From Symbiodinium natans (lineage: Eukaryota > Sar > Dinophyceae > Suessiales > Symbiodiniaceae): DNA of 64,000 nt. Location of the stretch: assembly GCA_905221605.1 (NCBI GenBank), contig CAJNDS010002221.1:83501-147500 (forward strand). The letters are read 5' to 3'. Of this stretch, positions 44,601-58,000 are shown one piece after another (position 1 is the first letter of the stretch; every line of letters starts with the position of its first letter). The notes under the pieces were generated by a model. It saw nothing but the letters and a program-made list of their open reading frames with translations, did no database searches and was not told the origin of the DNA. Made by a program: the position numbers and the translations under genes.

Positions 44601-47600
44601 AGCAATTTAGGGAAGCCTTGAACCCTGAAATGCTGGCGCCTGCTTGGAGGTTCATGGTACTTCTTAACCAATTAGAACTGTACTTCTAACTGTACTTATC
44701 ACCATATTAGGGCACTTAAGGGGCTTACAAGTGGGTTAGCAAATTCTAAGTGCCCTGGCGGGAGGCGGCATCCACGTGCAGCCCAGTGGTGGCCAGCCAT
44801 GCGAGATGGAGTTGTTCTCCTTGCTCGCCCCTTCGAAACAGCGCGGGGTTTTGCAGACGGGCGGGCGCCTCTTCTTCGAGGACCCTGACCTTCAGGGATG
44901 TTTGGGCTCAGGTCTTATGGTGCTTAGGGTTTCGGCTTTTTGGGTTCAGGTCTGGGGAGTGTTAAGGTTGTAGGTGGTGGTGCTTCACGGAACCGACAGC
45001 CCTCAACCCTAAACCCTAAACCCTAAATCCTAAACCCTAAACCCTAGACCCTAAACCCTAGACCCTAAACCCTAGACCCTAAACCCTAAACCCTGAAGCC
45101 TAAACCCCAAGAGTGTGCTGGCTCTCAAGATTTTATCTAGGCAGGCCGTGGGGATGTGTTGGGTTTCCGCGTAGTATTGGGTTGAAGACGGTCAACCCGA
45201 AACCCTAAACCCTAAACCCTAAAACCTACTGTGTTCCAATATTAGCTTAAGCACCCCCCCCCCCCAAAAAAAAAAAAAAGAAGAGGAAGAGTATAACACA
45301 GTCTTCCTTGTAAGGCAACTTTCCCTAAGCCCTACACCAGAACATGATCCACACCCAGGGTACGCAACTCTGACTTTGTGCCTACTCCGTGGAGAGGTCG
45401 AGATCCTTGACGGGCCCAGGTGGTTCAGACCCAAACCCCTAAACCCTAAACCCTACAGTTTAGAGGCTTAGGGGCTTAGATGCTTAGGGCTTAGGGCTTA
45501 GGGCCTAGGGCTTAGGGCTTAGGGTTAAGGGTTTAGGGTCGCAGCATGAGTTTTGGGGGGAGTAGAGCCTTGAGTCAGGAGTGCACAGCTGGTGTTGGAG
45601 GAGGCAAAGGGTGCGTGGCTTCCGCTGCTGGGTTTCGGCTCCAGGGTGCATTCAGGCGGTTTTGGGTTTAGGGTTTAGGGCTTAGGGTTTAGGGTTTAGG
45701 GTTTAGGGCTATGTTCTACCCCTTCAGAAACAGTTTTTCTCTGGGGCTCGTTCGCAAGAACCCTACTCGGAGTTTTTGTGGCTTCGGGGCTTGAGGGCTT
45801 ACGGGTTTGGAGCTCTCGACTCGGCGGGCTTAGGGTTTTTGGACTTAGGGTTTAGGGTTTAGGGTTTGGGGTTTAGGGTTTAGGGTTTACTTTGGATCCT
45901 GAACCCCAAATCCTAGACCCCAAGCCCTAAACTCTTTGAACCTTAGACCCCGAACCGCTCAGCCCAACGCCCTAAACTGCACCCTAAGCCCTAAACCTTA
46001 ACCCTTAAACCCTTAAGCCCTTAAACCCTTAAACCCTTAAACCCTTAAACCCTAAACCGTTTGAACCTTAACCCTTAAACCCTTAAACCCTTAAACCCTT
46101 AAACCCTTAAACCCTTAAACCCTTAAACCCTTAAACCCTTAAACCCTTAAACCCTTAACCCCTTAAACCCTTAAACCCTTAAACCCTTAAACCCTTAAAC
46201 CCTTAAACCCTTAAACCCTTAAACCCTTAAACCCTTAAACCCTTAAACCCTTAAACCCTAAACCCTAAACCCTAAACCCTAAACCCCAAAACCCTAAACC
46301 CTCAACTGCTTTCTTGTAGGGGCAATCTCTGGGGCTGACTTCAACTCCTCCGGGGGCGACGTGCAGATCGAGCGTTGCAACTCTGAGTGGCACGGAGGTG
46401 GGTTTAGGGTTTAGGGTTTAGGGTTTAGGGTTGAGGGTTTAGGGTTTAGGGTTGAGGGTTGAGGGTTTAGGGCTACGGAGGTTCGGGCCCCAGTTGGTTT
46501 TAGGGTTTTGGGTTTGGGGTTTAGGGTTCAGAGTTTAAGGTTTAGGGTTGGGGTGTAGGGTTCAGAGTTTAAGGTTCAGGGTTTGGGGTTTGGGGTTTAG
46601 GGTTTAGGGCCCGAAGCCCTAAACCGTATATAAGCCCTAAACCCCAAACCCATTGCCCCAGCCACGAAACGGCCACCATCAGCCCCTCCAGTGTGTAAGG
46701 CTGTTTGAGGGCTTTAGAGGCATTGGCTGGGTGTAAGGTGTACATGGTTTACAGGGGTTTGGACTTGACTGGGATTAGGGGTATTTATCCTAAACCATAA
46801 GCCCTAAACCCTAAACCCTAAATTCCAAGCCCTAAGCACTAAGCCCGAAGCCCTAAGCCCTAAACCCTAAACCCTAAACCCTAAACTCTAAGCCCTAAAC
46901 CCTAAACCCTAAACCCTAAACCCTAAACCGGGCTCAGGGTGTTGGCAGCCCCTGCAGGCGCTGTGCTTGCGCAGCACGTCGGGATTTTCGGCGGCGCCGT
47001 CTCGATCCGCAACACCTCAGCCAAGGAGGAAGGGGGAGGCCCTTAATCCCAGAGGGGCAGGGTAGGGTTTAGGGTTTAGGGTTTAGGGTTTCGGGTTTAG
47101 GGTTTAGGGTTTAGGGTTTAGGGTTTGGGGTTTAGGGTTTAGGGTTTGGGGTTTGGGGTTTAGGGTTTGGGGTTTAGGGCTTAGGGTTTAGGTTTGAGGG
47201 TTGAGGGTTTCGGGTTCAGGTAAAGCTTACAATCCCACAAGAGAGGGTTTCCACCCTCCAGCCTAAACTCCAACCTAGACCCTGCCCACAGAGATTCCAG
47301 TACCCTCAGTCACGGAATCTTCTTCTTGAATCAGGCTTCGGATTTTCATGGGAATCCCTGAGCCGAAAACTTTAAGCCCTAAACTCCAAACCTGAATGTT
47401 GTCGCCTGCCCCCAGGAGCCATCGCCGTTTGCAAAGTTGGGGGCTCCTCATGAGTATTGTTACATTCATCATCAGCCATGCCATTGGTACCCTTGGTATA
47501 TCTTCAAGGTAAGGATCTAGTCTAGGATGCCCAGTAGTGCCCTTATTCCCTTTTTTGGTAGGTTTAGGTTCCCTTTTTAACCCCCTTTAAGCAAAAAAGG

Positions 47601-48776
47601 GCACCCTCTTTCAACCTAGGTTACTGGGCAACCTAGTCGTTAGGGTCTCAGGAGCATTTCTTGGAAGGGAGGCAAAATCAGTGGTTTTCATGTCGAGCTG
47701 GAGAAGTGCCCCCGCAGATGTTTAGGGTTTAGGGTTTAGGGTTTAGGGTTAGATGTTTTTCTCCACACCGTGCTGGGGTGTGGGTTGCCTTAGCCCGTAG
47801 GGGCCCCCTCCCCACCCCGTGCCCCGTCACGCCGTGTCAGGAATCTATAAGTACCCAGGTGGTTTAGGGTTCAGGGTCTAAAGTTAAAGGGCGGAACAGT
47901 CTGAATTATGTAAGGGGCGCCTGTGAACACTTAGTTCCCGCGTTTATTTAAATCCCCTAAAGCCCCCCCCCCCCCCAGGAACCTGCACAAACTACCGAAG
48001 CCCTCGCCTCTCTTGCCCTGCGGCTGCTTTTTCAAGCATGCCTCAGACATCCTACCCCTAACCCCTCAACCCCTAAAGCCCCCAAGCCCCAAGAGCCCTG
48101 AACACCCAACCCCAAAGCCTACTTGGCTCATCTTCGCCTTTCGTTTCAGTGAACGTCTCCTGAGCCCCAGTCATGTTGTCTCAGGGTGGTTACATGGTCC
48201 CTCAACCCTCAACCCTAAACCCTAAACCCGAAACCCTAAACCCCAAACCCTAAACCCCAAACCCCAACCCCCAAACCCCATTAAGTTCCCTCCCTTCTTG
48301 GTGGCCTTAATAGGCGCCATCCTCGCCGACCTCCTGGCGATCACAGGCGGCCGCCTCCTCATCCAGAACGCCTCGGCAAAAGCTGACGGAGGCTGAAGGG
48401 TTTAGGGTTTAGGGTTTAGGGTTATGTCGGTCTTTTCCCTACACATGCTGGAAAACCAGGAATCCAGAAAATTATGGAAAAATATGAAAACCAATGTGAA
48501 AAAACAGTGAAATGAAAAAAACACGTTTTAAAAAATGTGAAAACAGTGAAAAACAATGTGCAAAATAATGTGAACAAATGTGGAAACATATAGAAAATGC
48601 GGAAAGTATGAAGAAAACCATAATAAATTTGATGTAAAAATATGAAAAACAATGCGAAGATGGGATCGTATGATGCACCATAAGACAAAATACCAAGCGC
48701 ATGGACGGGGTTGGTTGGCGGGCGGGGGGCGTGGAGGGTTGGGATGGGGGGGAGGGGAGGGGGGGCGGGGGTGGGT

Positions 48777-48868
<92 letters not shown>

Positions 48869-48981
48869 AGCGGGAGGTGAAATTCAAGCACTCCTAGGGA
48901 AAAGTGAGAAAAATTGTGAAACAATTGTGAAAAATTGTGAAAACTTTGTTTTTTTTGTGAACAATAAGCGCGGCCCCACCC

Positions 48982-49045
<64 letters not shown>

Positions 49046-52000
49046 ACTCCCCGGCCGCGCACAGCTAACAGCTGTCCACCACAAAACGGAGAATTCAAGG
49101 CTACAAGTCTGAATTATTTCTGCTTTGCTGCTGAAACAAAGACAGCTAGGATGACACGATGTGTCAGTCATGTCTGTGCCAAAGCGAACGACAGCTCCCA
49201 TAGACCTCACCAGAGTGTTTTGCTGATCAACTATCTTTTTTTCTCACTTTTTTCATTTTGTTCTTCATATTTTTCGTTTATATGTTTTTAATTCATAATG
49301 TTTTTCATATTGTTGTCATAAATCCTGCACATTTTTTCTCATTTTGCAACTCCTTAGAATGTGTAGGACGAGATCTACATAAGTTTAGGGTTTAGGGCGC
49401 CCTAAACCCTAAAGCCTCGTCCCCTGAGCCTCTTCTCCGTAGGTTTCTCAACACGCCGGGTGCCGTAACCTGAGAACTCTGCAAAGCGAACCTTCTAAAA
49501 GTAGCCGGAACGTTTAGGGTTTAGGGTTCCTTGTTATCCTTCAAGTTCGGGGCTCAGTGTTTGGGGTTTAGGGTTGAAGGTTTAGGGTTTAGGGGGCCTA
49601 AACCCTAACCCCTACACCCCTAAACCCCAAACCCCAAACCCCAAACCCTAAACCCTAAACCCTAAACCCCAAACCCCAAACCCCAACCCCCACGCTGCAG
49701 GCGCCATCCTCTCAACTGAAGGCATCGTCCAGAGCTCGGGCCAGATACTTCTCACCCACGCCACGGCCGGTGGCTCCGGAGGCTGGGGTCGGTGGGTTTA
49801 GGGTTTAGGGTTTAGGGTTTAGGGTTTAGGGTTTAGGGTTCAGGGTTTAGGGTTTACGGTGCTAGTATAGATACAGTTAAACAGGCAAGCAAACAAACAA
49901 CCCAAACTAAGCTTAGGGCTCACAAATCATTCAGGGCTTCCTCCCCCTGGAGCCCTTAAGTTTAGGGTTTAGGGTTTAGGGTTTAGGGTTTAGGGTTTAG
50001 GGTTTAGGGTTTAGGGTTTAGGGCTTAATGCCCAAGACCCTTGTTTTTCAGGTGGGCTGGCGATCCAGAAAGGAGACGTGAACGTCTCCGGCGGTGAGTT
50101 CCAGTGCCACCAGTGCTTCGCAAACTCCAATGGAGGTAGCTGTTCAGCAGAGAATTTCGGGTTGAGGGTTTAGGGTGTAGGGGGGTTTAGGGTTTAGGGC
50201 TAGGGTTTAGGGCTAGGGTTTAGGGTTTAGGGAGGTCTCGGTGTTGAACCCTGAATCTTAGAGCCTAACCCCTGAATTCCCAGCCTGTTCCGCAGCCACA
50301 ACCTGCCAGTGACGGTCTAAACCCTAAACCCTAAACCCTAAACCCTAAACCCTAAACCCTAAACCCTAAACCCCAAACCCCAAACCCTAAACCCTAAACC
50401 CTAAACCCTAAACCCTAAACCCTAAACCCCTAAACCCTAAACCCTAAACCCTAAACCCTAAACCCTAAACCCTAAACCCTAAACCCTAAACCCTAAACCC
50501 TATACCCTATACCCTAAACCCTAAACCCAAAACCCTAAACCCTAAACCAAACCCTACACCCAACTTTAAGTTGAAGGATGTGCGAAGGTTGCGTCGCCAT
50601 TGAGCAAGGCGTTGTGACTTTCGACTCAGGGTTTAGGGGTTTGGGGTTTAGGGTTTAGAGTGTAGGGTTTAGGGTTCAGGGTTTGCCTTTTGACATATGG
50701 GACTTCCGAAGGTGATACTGGCTCGAAGGGGTTTACGTAAGTACTTGGAGGTTCATGGTACTTATTAGCCAATTATATCTGTACCTATATCTGTGCTTAT
50801 AGCCATATTAGGGCACCTAAGGGGCTTATAAGTGGGTTATAAGTACAGTTATAATTGGTTAGTAAGTACACTGAACCTCCAAGTAGCCCCTTGGCCCAAA
50901 GTAGCCCCAAACACTAGGGCCCCTTCATGTCGATTTCAGTCCATGTGCACCTCCTGAGTGGCGCAAGCGTGACTTTGGCGACAGAGCCAGAAGAGACGGT
51001 CGCTAGCTTGTGCCAAAGAGCCCAGGGCGCTCTACGAGTTGGCAAGGGAAGGCTGCTGACTTCTGGAGAGACACTGGGCGGAGGTACTGTCAAGCGAGCG
51101 CGTTTACAAGACAACGATGTGCTGACCCTGCATGTCGGACAGGTTCAAATCAGATCTTCAAAAGGCGGAGGGGTCTCTGCTGCCTCTGCTTTTGCTGCTC
51201 TCCTGGGTGATGGATCTGTGGTGACCTGGGGCGATGCTGGCTTTGGAGGCGACAGCAGTGCCGTGCAAGATGAGCTCAAGAGCGTGCAGCAGGTGCAAAC
51301 TTCTTCTGGGGCTTTTGCTGCGATTTTGGCTGAGGGTTCTGTGGTGACCTGGGGCGATGCTAACTTCGGAGGCGACAGCAGTGCCGTACAAGATGAGCTC
51401 AAGAATGTGCAGCAGGTGCAAGCTTCTACAAAGGCGTTTGCTGCTATCTTGGCTGATGAATCTGTGGTGTCCTGGGGCGATGCTGACTTTGGAGGCGACA
51501 GCAGTGCTGTACAAGATCAGCTCAAGAATGTGCAGCAGGTGCAAGCTTCTACAAAGGCGTTTGCTGCTATCTTGGCTGATGAATCTGTGGTGTCCTGGGG
51601 CGATGCTGACTTTGGAGGCGACAGCAGTGCTGTACAAGATCGGCTCAAGAATGTCCAGCAGGTGCAAGCTTCTACAACGGCGTTTGCTGCGATTTTGGCT
51701 GACGGTTCTGTGGTGACCTGGGGCTATGCTGGCTTCGGAGGCGACAGCAGTGCCGTACAAGATCAGCTGAAGAATGTGCAGCAGGTGCAAGCTTCCAATG
51801 GGGCGTTTGCTGCGATTTTGGCTGATGGTTCTGTGGTGACCTGGGGCTACTCTGGAGGCGACAGCAGTGCCGTGCAAGATCAGCTGAAGAATGTGCAGCA
51901 GGTGCAAGCTTCTTCTTGGGCATTTGCTGCGATTTTGGCTGGCGGTTCTGTGGTGACCTGGGGCGATGCTGACTGTGGAGGCGACAGCAGTGCTGTACAA

Positions 52001-55000
52001 GATCAGCTCAAGAATGTGCAGCAGGTGCAAGCTTCTTCTTGGGCATTTGCTGCGATTTTGGCTGACGGTTCTGTGGTGACCTGGGGCGATGCTCGCTTCG
52101 GAGGCGACAGCAGTGCCGTACAAGATCAGCTGAAGAATGTGCAGCAGGTGCAAGCTTCCAATGGGGCGTTTGCTGCGATTTTGGCTGATGGTTCTGTGGT
52201 GACCTGGGGCTACTCTGGAGGCGACAGCAGTGCCGTGCAAGATGAGCTCAAGAGCGTGCAGCAGGTGCAAGCTTCTTCTTGGGCATTTGCTGCGATTTTG
52301 GCTGATAGTTCTGTGGTGACCTGGGGCCATGCAACCGCAGTGCCGTACAAGATCAGCTGAAGAATGTGCAGCAGGTGCAAGCTTCCAATGGGGCGTTTGC
52401 TGCGATTTTGGCTGATGGTTCTGTGGTGACCTGGGGCTACTCTGGAGGCGACAGCAGTGCCGTGCAAGATGAGCTCAAGAGCGTGCAGCAGGTGCAAGCT
52501 TCTTCTTGGGCATTTGCTGCGATTTTGGCTGATAGTTCTGTGGTGACCTGGGGCCATGCAACAGCAGTGCCGTACAAGATCAGCTGAAGAATGTGCAGCA
52601 GGTGCAAGCTTCCAATGGGGCGTTTGCTGCGATTTTGGCTGATGGTTCTGTGGTGACCTGGGGCTACTCTGGAGGCGACAGCAGTGCCGTGCAAGATGAG
52701 CTCAAGAGCGTGCAGCAGGTGCAAGCTTCTTCTTGGGCATTTGCTGCGATTTTGGCTGATAGTTCTGTGGTGACCTGGGGCCATGCAACAGCAGTGCCGT
52801 ACAAGATCAGCTGAAGAATGTGCAGCAGGTGCAAGCTTCCAATGGGGCGTTTGCTGCGATTTTGGCTGATGGTTCTGTGGTGACCTGGGGCTACTCTGGA
52901 GGCGACAGCAGTGCCGTGCAAGATGAGCTCAAGAGCGTGCAGCAGGTGCAAGCTTCTTCTTGGGCATTTGCTGCGATTTTGGCTGATAGTTCTGTGGTGA
53001 CCTGGGGCCATGCAACAGCAGTGCCGTACAAGATCAGCTGAAGAATGTGCAGCAGGTGCAAGCTTCCAATGGGGCGTTTGCTGCGATTTTGGCTGATGGT
53101 TCTGTGGTGACCTGGGGCTACTCTGGAGGCGACAGCAGTGCCGTGCAAGATGAGCTCAAGAGCGTGCAGCAGGTGCAAGCTTCTTCTTGGGCATTTGCTG
53201 CGACTTTGGCTGATAGTTCTGTGGTGACCTGGGGCCATGCAACAGCAGTGCCGTACAAGATCAGCTGAAGATTGTGCAGCAGGTGCAAGCTTCCAATGGG
53301 GCGTTTGCTGCGATTTTGGCTGATGGTTCTGTGGTGACCTGGGGCTACTCTGGAGGCGACAGCAGTGCCGTGCAAGATGAGCTCAAGAGCGTGCAGCAGG
53401 TGCAAGCTTCTTCTTGGGCATTTGCTGCGATTTTGGCTGATAGTTCTGTGGTGACCTGGGGCCATGCAACAGCAGTGCCGTACAAGATCAGCTGAAGAAT
53501 GTGCAGCAGGTGCAAGCTTCCAATGGGGCGTTTGCTGCGATTTTGGCTGATGGTTCTGTGGTGACCTGGGGCTACTCTGGAGGCGACAGCAGTGCCGTGC
53601 AAGATGAGCTCAAGAGCGTGCAGCAGGTGCAAGCTTCTTCTTGGGCATTTGCTGCGATTTTGGCTGATAGTTCTGTGGTGACCTGGGGCCATGCAACAGC
53701 AGTGCCGTACAAGATCAGCTGAAGAAGGTGCAGCAGGTGCAAGCTTCCAATGGGGCGTTTGCTGCGATTTTGGCTGATGGTTCTGTGGTGGCCTTCTGAC
53801 TTTGCAGGCGACAGCAGTGCCGTACAAGATCAGTTGTACTATCCAGCAGCTTAAATGCAGGTCATCCTGAGGCTACAAATGCTTGTCCAGCATATCGGCT
53901 TGCCAGAGCGCGGCCGCTGCTTGAAAGACACAGGAGCCATGACCGACTGCCAGGATTTTCCTCTTTTGAGCCCTTTTACACTTGAAATGTACACAGCCCT
54001 AAACCCTAAGCTACCAAGAAATACATAATCTAAACCACAGAATCCTGAAGAGTTCAGGGTCCTGGGCAATCCTAGGCAATCCTAGGGTTCAGGGACAGGA
54101 TTCTGAAGGGTTCAGGGTCTCAGGGTCCAAACCCCAACCCCCCCCCCGGCACAACAATTAAAATCTCAACCCTAAATCCTAATAACCCTAGTAACCCTAC
54201 CAACCCTACTAACTCCTAACCCTCCAAGCCCCAACCGCCTGGGCCAACAGGTCATGTACCTCAAGCCCTGTAGCCCAAAACCCTAAACCCTAAACCCTAA
54301 AACCTATACCCTAAACCCTAAACCCTAAACCCTAAACCCTAAACCCTAAACCCTAAACCCTGAACCCTGAACCCTGAACCCTAAACCCTAAACCCTAAAC
54401 CCGAAACCCGAAACCCTAAACCCTAAACCCTAAACCCTAAAACCTTAACCCCAAACCCCAAACCCTAAACTCCACACTCCAAACCCCCCTGGACTCAGGG
54501 GGCATCTTCGTGCCTAGGCTGGCCCTTGGGAAGGTTTCTCTTTCTCCCTCGTTAAGTTTAAGAGCATCATACTTCGGGTTTAGGGTTTAGGGTTTTGGGT
54601 TTAGGGGTTTGAAGGTTTAGGGGTTTAGGGTTTAGGGTTCAGGGATATATCTTTCCGAAGGGCTCTTGAACAAGGGTTTAGGGTTTAGGGTTTAGGGTTC
54701 AGGCCCATCCGAGGTGCACAAGGGAACCTTGCGTGCCCGATGGTCGCGCATGGACATCGAGAACGTCAGTGCGGAAGACCGCGGCGGGGTGCGACTGGGG
54801 AGTCGATTTAGGGTTTAGGGTTCAGGTTTTAGGGTTTAGGGTGCAGTGTGTGGGGTTTAGGGTTTAGGATTAAAGGTTTCTTGGGTCTATAGGGTTTATG
54901 GGGGTTTATAGGGTTTGGGAAGCCCTTCCTCCCGATATGTGGTGGTTATTTAGGGGCTAACTTAGGTATAATGTAGGGACTATATAAGGTATATACATAT

Positions 55001-58000
55001 ACATATATGTAGGGGTTATATATGACCCTAAACCCTAAACCCTAAACCCTAAACCCTGAACCCTAAACCCTAAACCCTAAACCCTAAACCCTAAACCCTA
55101 AACCCTAAACCTCAAACCTCAGACCCCAAACGATACATAGGGGAATAATACCCCTTAAGTTAGGGTGTAGGCTGGTCCAGGTCTTACAGGGTTTGGGTTG
55201 CTAAGATGGAGCTCTCGAAGTTAGCCAATGTAGCCCAGACCTGCGGTTTAGGGTTTAGGGTTTAGAACCTGGAGCATCGCACACAAACTCTCATCCCGTT
55301 TAGGGAGGGCTAACATTGTTTTTTTTAAATAATGTTAGGCCTGGCCTGAATACTAGACCCCTAATACAATCTGCGTTCATCGACACCGGCCCTCACAAAG
55401 GCTGAACCAAACCCTAAACCCTAAACCTTAAACCCTCAACCCTAAACCCTAAACCCTAAACCCTAAACCCTCAACCCTAAACCCTAAACCCTCAACCCTA
55501 AACCCTAAACCATGAACCCTACGCCCTAAACCCTAAACCTTAAACCTTCAACCCTAAACCCTAAACCCTAAACCCTAAACCATAAACCCTACGCCCTAAA
55601 CCCTAAACCTTAAACCTTCAACCCTAAACCCTAAACCCTAAACCCTAAACCCTAAACCCTAAACCCTAAACCCTAAACCCTAAACTCAGGGCCTAGGCCG
55701 CCCCCTACAGTGGGGGGGCCTTCGACTATGGCGCAAGTCGACCCAGGTCGCTCGCCCGCCTCCTGCAGCTTGGAGATCGGTAGCACCCACGATGGGCCCG
55801 GTACGTTTTAGGGGGGGCACCCCAGGCGTGTGTAGGGATTGGGGTCTCTGGGAACTTGTTGGGACCCTCGGAAGGCGTGGGGTGGGAGAAAAGTGTTGAT
55901 GGCCTTGCACAATCGGGCCAAAGCTGCTCTTCGGGCCTCACGAAGCTTTCGAGCTTGTTCCAGAGCTTATCCTTCACGGCATCTACGCCCTATCACAGCA
56001 AACCCCAAACCCCAAACCCCAAACCCCAAACCCCAAATCCTAAGCCCTAAGCAATAAACCCTAAGCCCTAAGCCCCAAACCCTAAACCCACGGAAGCCAA
56101 GGATCTTCGTCGGGCGGGACGCGCATTTTGAGGAAGGCCTGCAGCTGGGCCCCCGCGCCAACGCCAGGAGCAGCGAGGGCCCCTCAACCCTAAACCCTTT
56201 AGCTAAAACCTAAACCCTAAACCCTCAGCCCTAAACCCTAAACCCTAAACCCTAAACCCTGAACCCTAAACCCTAAACCCGAAACCCTAAGCCAGGAGCA
56301 GCGAGGGCGGCTGCCTCTTCGTGCTCCGCGACTTGTTCGTCACGGGCCCCACAGTCGCTCAGCTCCAGGTGTCGAGCACGTTAAGCCCTCGAACCCTAAA
56401 CCCTAAACCCTAAACCCTAAAGCCTGAACCCTGAACCCTGAACCCGAACCCTGAACCCTGAACCCTGAACCCTGAACCCTGAACCCTGAACCCTGAACCC
56501 TGAACCCTGAACCCTGAACCCTGAACCCTGAACCCTGAACCCTGAACCCTGAACCCTGAACCCTGAACCCTGACCTATAGTCTTGCGGGTCGTGCTTGAG
56601 CGATTAGTACTGGGCTGCAGGCAAACTCTCAACACCCAAGGCGACTGCAGATGCAGTTTGCGGCTTTAAAGGTTGAGACCGGCCCTAAACCCTAAACCCT
56701 AAACCCCTCTTAACTTTGACCCTGGAGCCCTAAACCCAAACCCTGAACCCTACACCTCTATAACCCGCTAAACTCCAAAACCCCCCAAACCCTAAAACCC
56801 TAAACGCCCCTAAACCTAAACCCGAAACCCTAAACCCTTTGGGTCTCAGGCTTTAGGGACCTAAACCCTAAACCCCGAACCCCCCTGTGCCTTATGGTTC
56901 TGTCCGACTGCCGTGCTACTCCTAAACCCTAAACCCTAAACCCTAAACCCTAAACCCTAAACCCTAAACCCTATGCCCTAAACCCTATCCCCTAAACCCT
57001 AAACCCCAAACCCTACACCCTAAACCCTAAGGTTCTGTCTGACTGCCATGCATCTGGATCTGGCGGGGCAATCTGGGTCAGGCAGGGCCTGCCCCAGCGC
57101 CCCCAATTCCCTTTGTTGGATGGACAGGGGACATTCTGTAGGTTAGGGTTTAGGGTTTAGGGTTTAGGGTCTAGGGTTCAGAGTTCAGGGTTTGGAGTTT
57201 GGGGTTCAGGGTTGTATCCGAAGCTTACCAGATCTAAATTTCGGATTTCGGTTTTAGGGGTTGAGGGTTAGGGGCTGGAGATAAGGTTTTTTAGGCTTGC
57301 TTACTATTTTTCCACTTCAGGGCTTATGCTTTAGAGCCCACTCAACCCACAAAGGCGTCAGATGAAGCTGGATGACGCAACCTTCATTGGCTGCTATGCG
57401 CCTTCGACCTCCGCCTTCATGTCTCTGGGCGACGCCCCTCGCTCGGTTTAGGGTTTAGGGTTTAGGGTTTTGGGTTTAGGGTTTAGGGTTTAGGGTTTAG
57501 GGTTTAGGGGTTAGGGGTTAAGGTTTAGGGTTTAGGGTTTAGGGTTTAGGGTTTAGGCCGTATAGGTTGTACAGGGCTTAGAATGTGGTTTACGGGGGTT
57601 TTATGGTTTAGGGTGTATAGGTTGTATAGGTTGCCTAGGGCGCCTATTTCTGGGTGAGGCTTTGGCATTGATTGGCCTTGATGTGCGGGTGGCTTCGAAT
57701 GAGGACCCCTTAAACCAGGGCTAAAGAATTACAGTATGTCTATATATATATATATATATTAATGTTGATGTATATTTATATGCAAATACATAAATAACTA
57801 AATAAATATATAAATAAATAACTATATATATATATATGTCCATATACATGTTCCTACACGCAAAAGTCTAAAGCCTAAGCCCTAAGCCCTCGTCTGCTTC
57901 AAGCCTGCGAGGGCCACGTCGGGCGCCTCTTCCTGAATGGCTCCATCGGCATGAAGGCCGTGAGCGCCGGGCACTTTCACTCAGGACGTGAGGGTTTAGG

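Noticed and set aside
48472-49210. Poly-Pro/poly-Gly ORFs
   Set aside because: Simple translation of the G- and C-runs.
51158-52330. 390-codon minus-strand ORF opposite the RCC1 gene
   Set aside because: Shadow frame of the repeats; the plus frame has the RCC1 pattern and a good start.
52139-53727. CRISPR-like array
   Set aside because: 227-bp head-to-tail coding-derived units without spacers; not a CRISPR.
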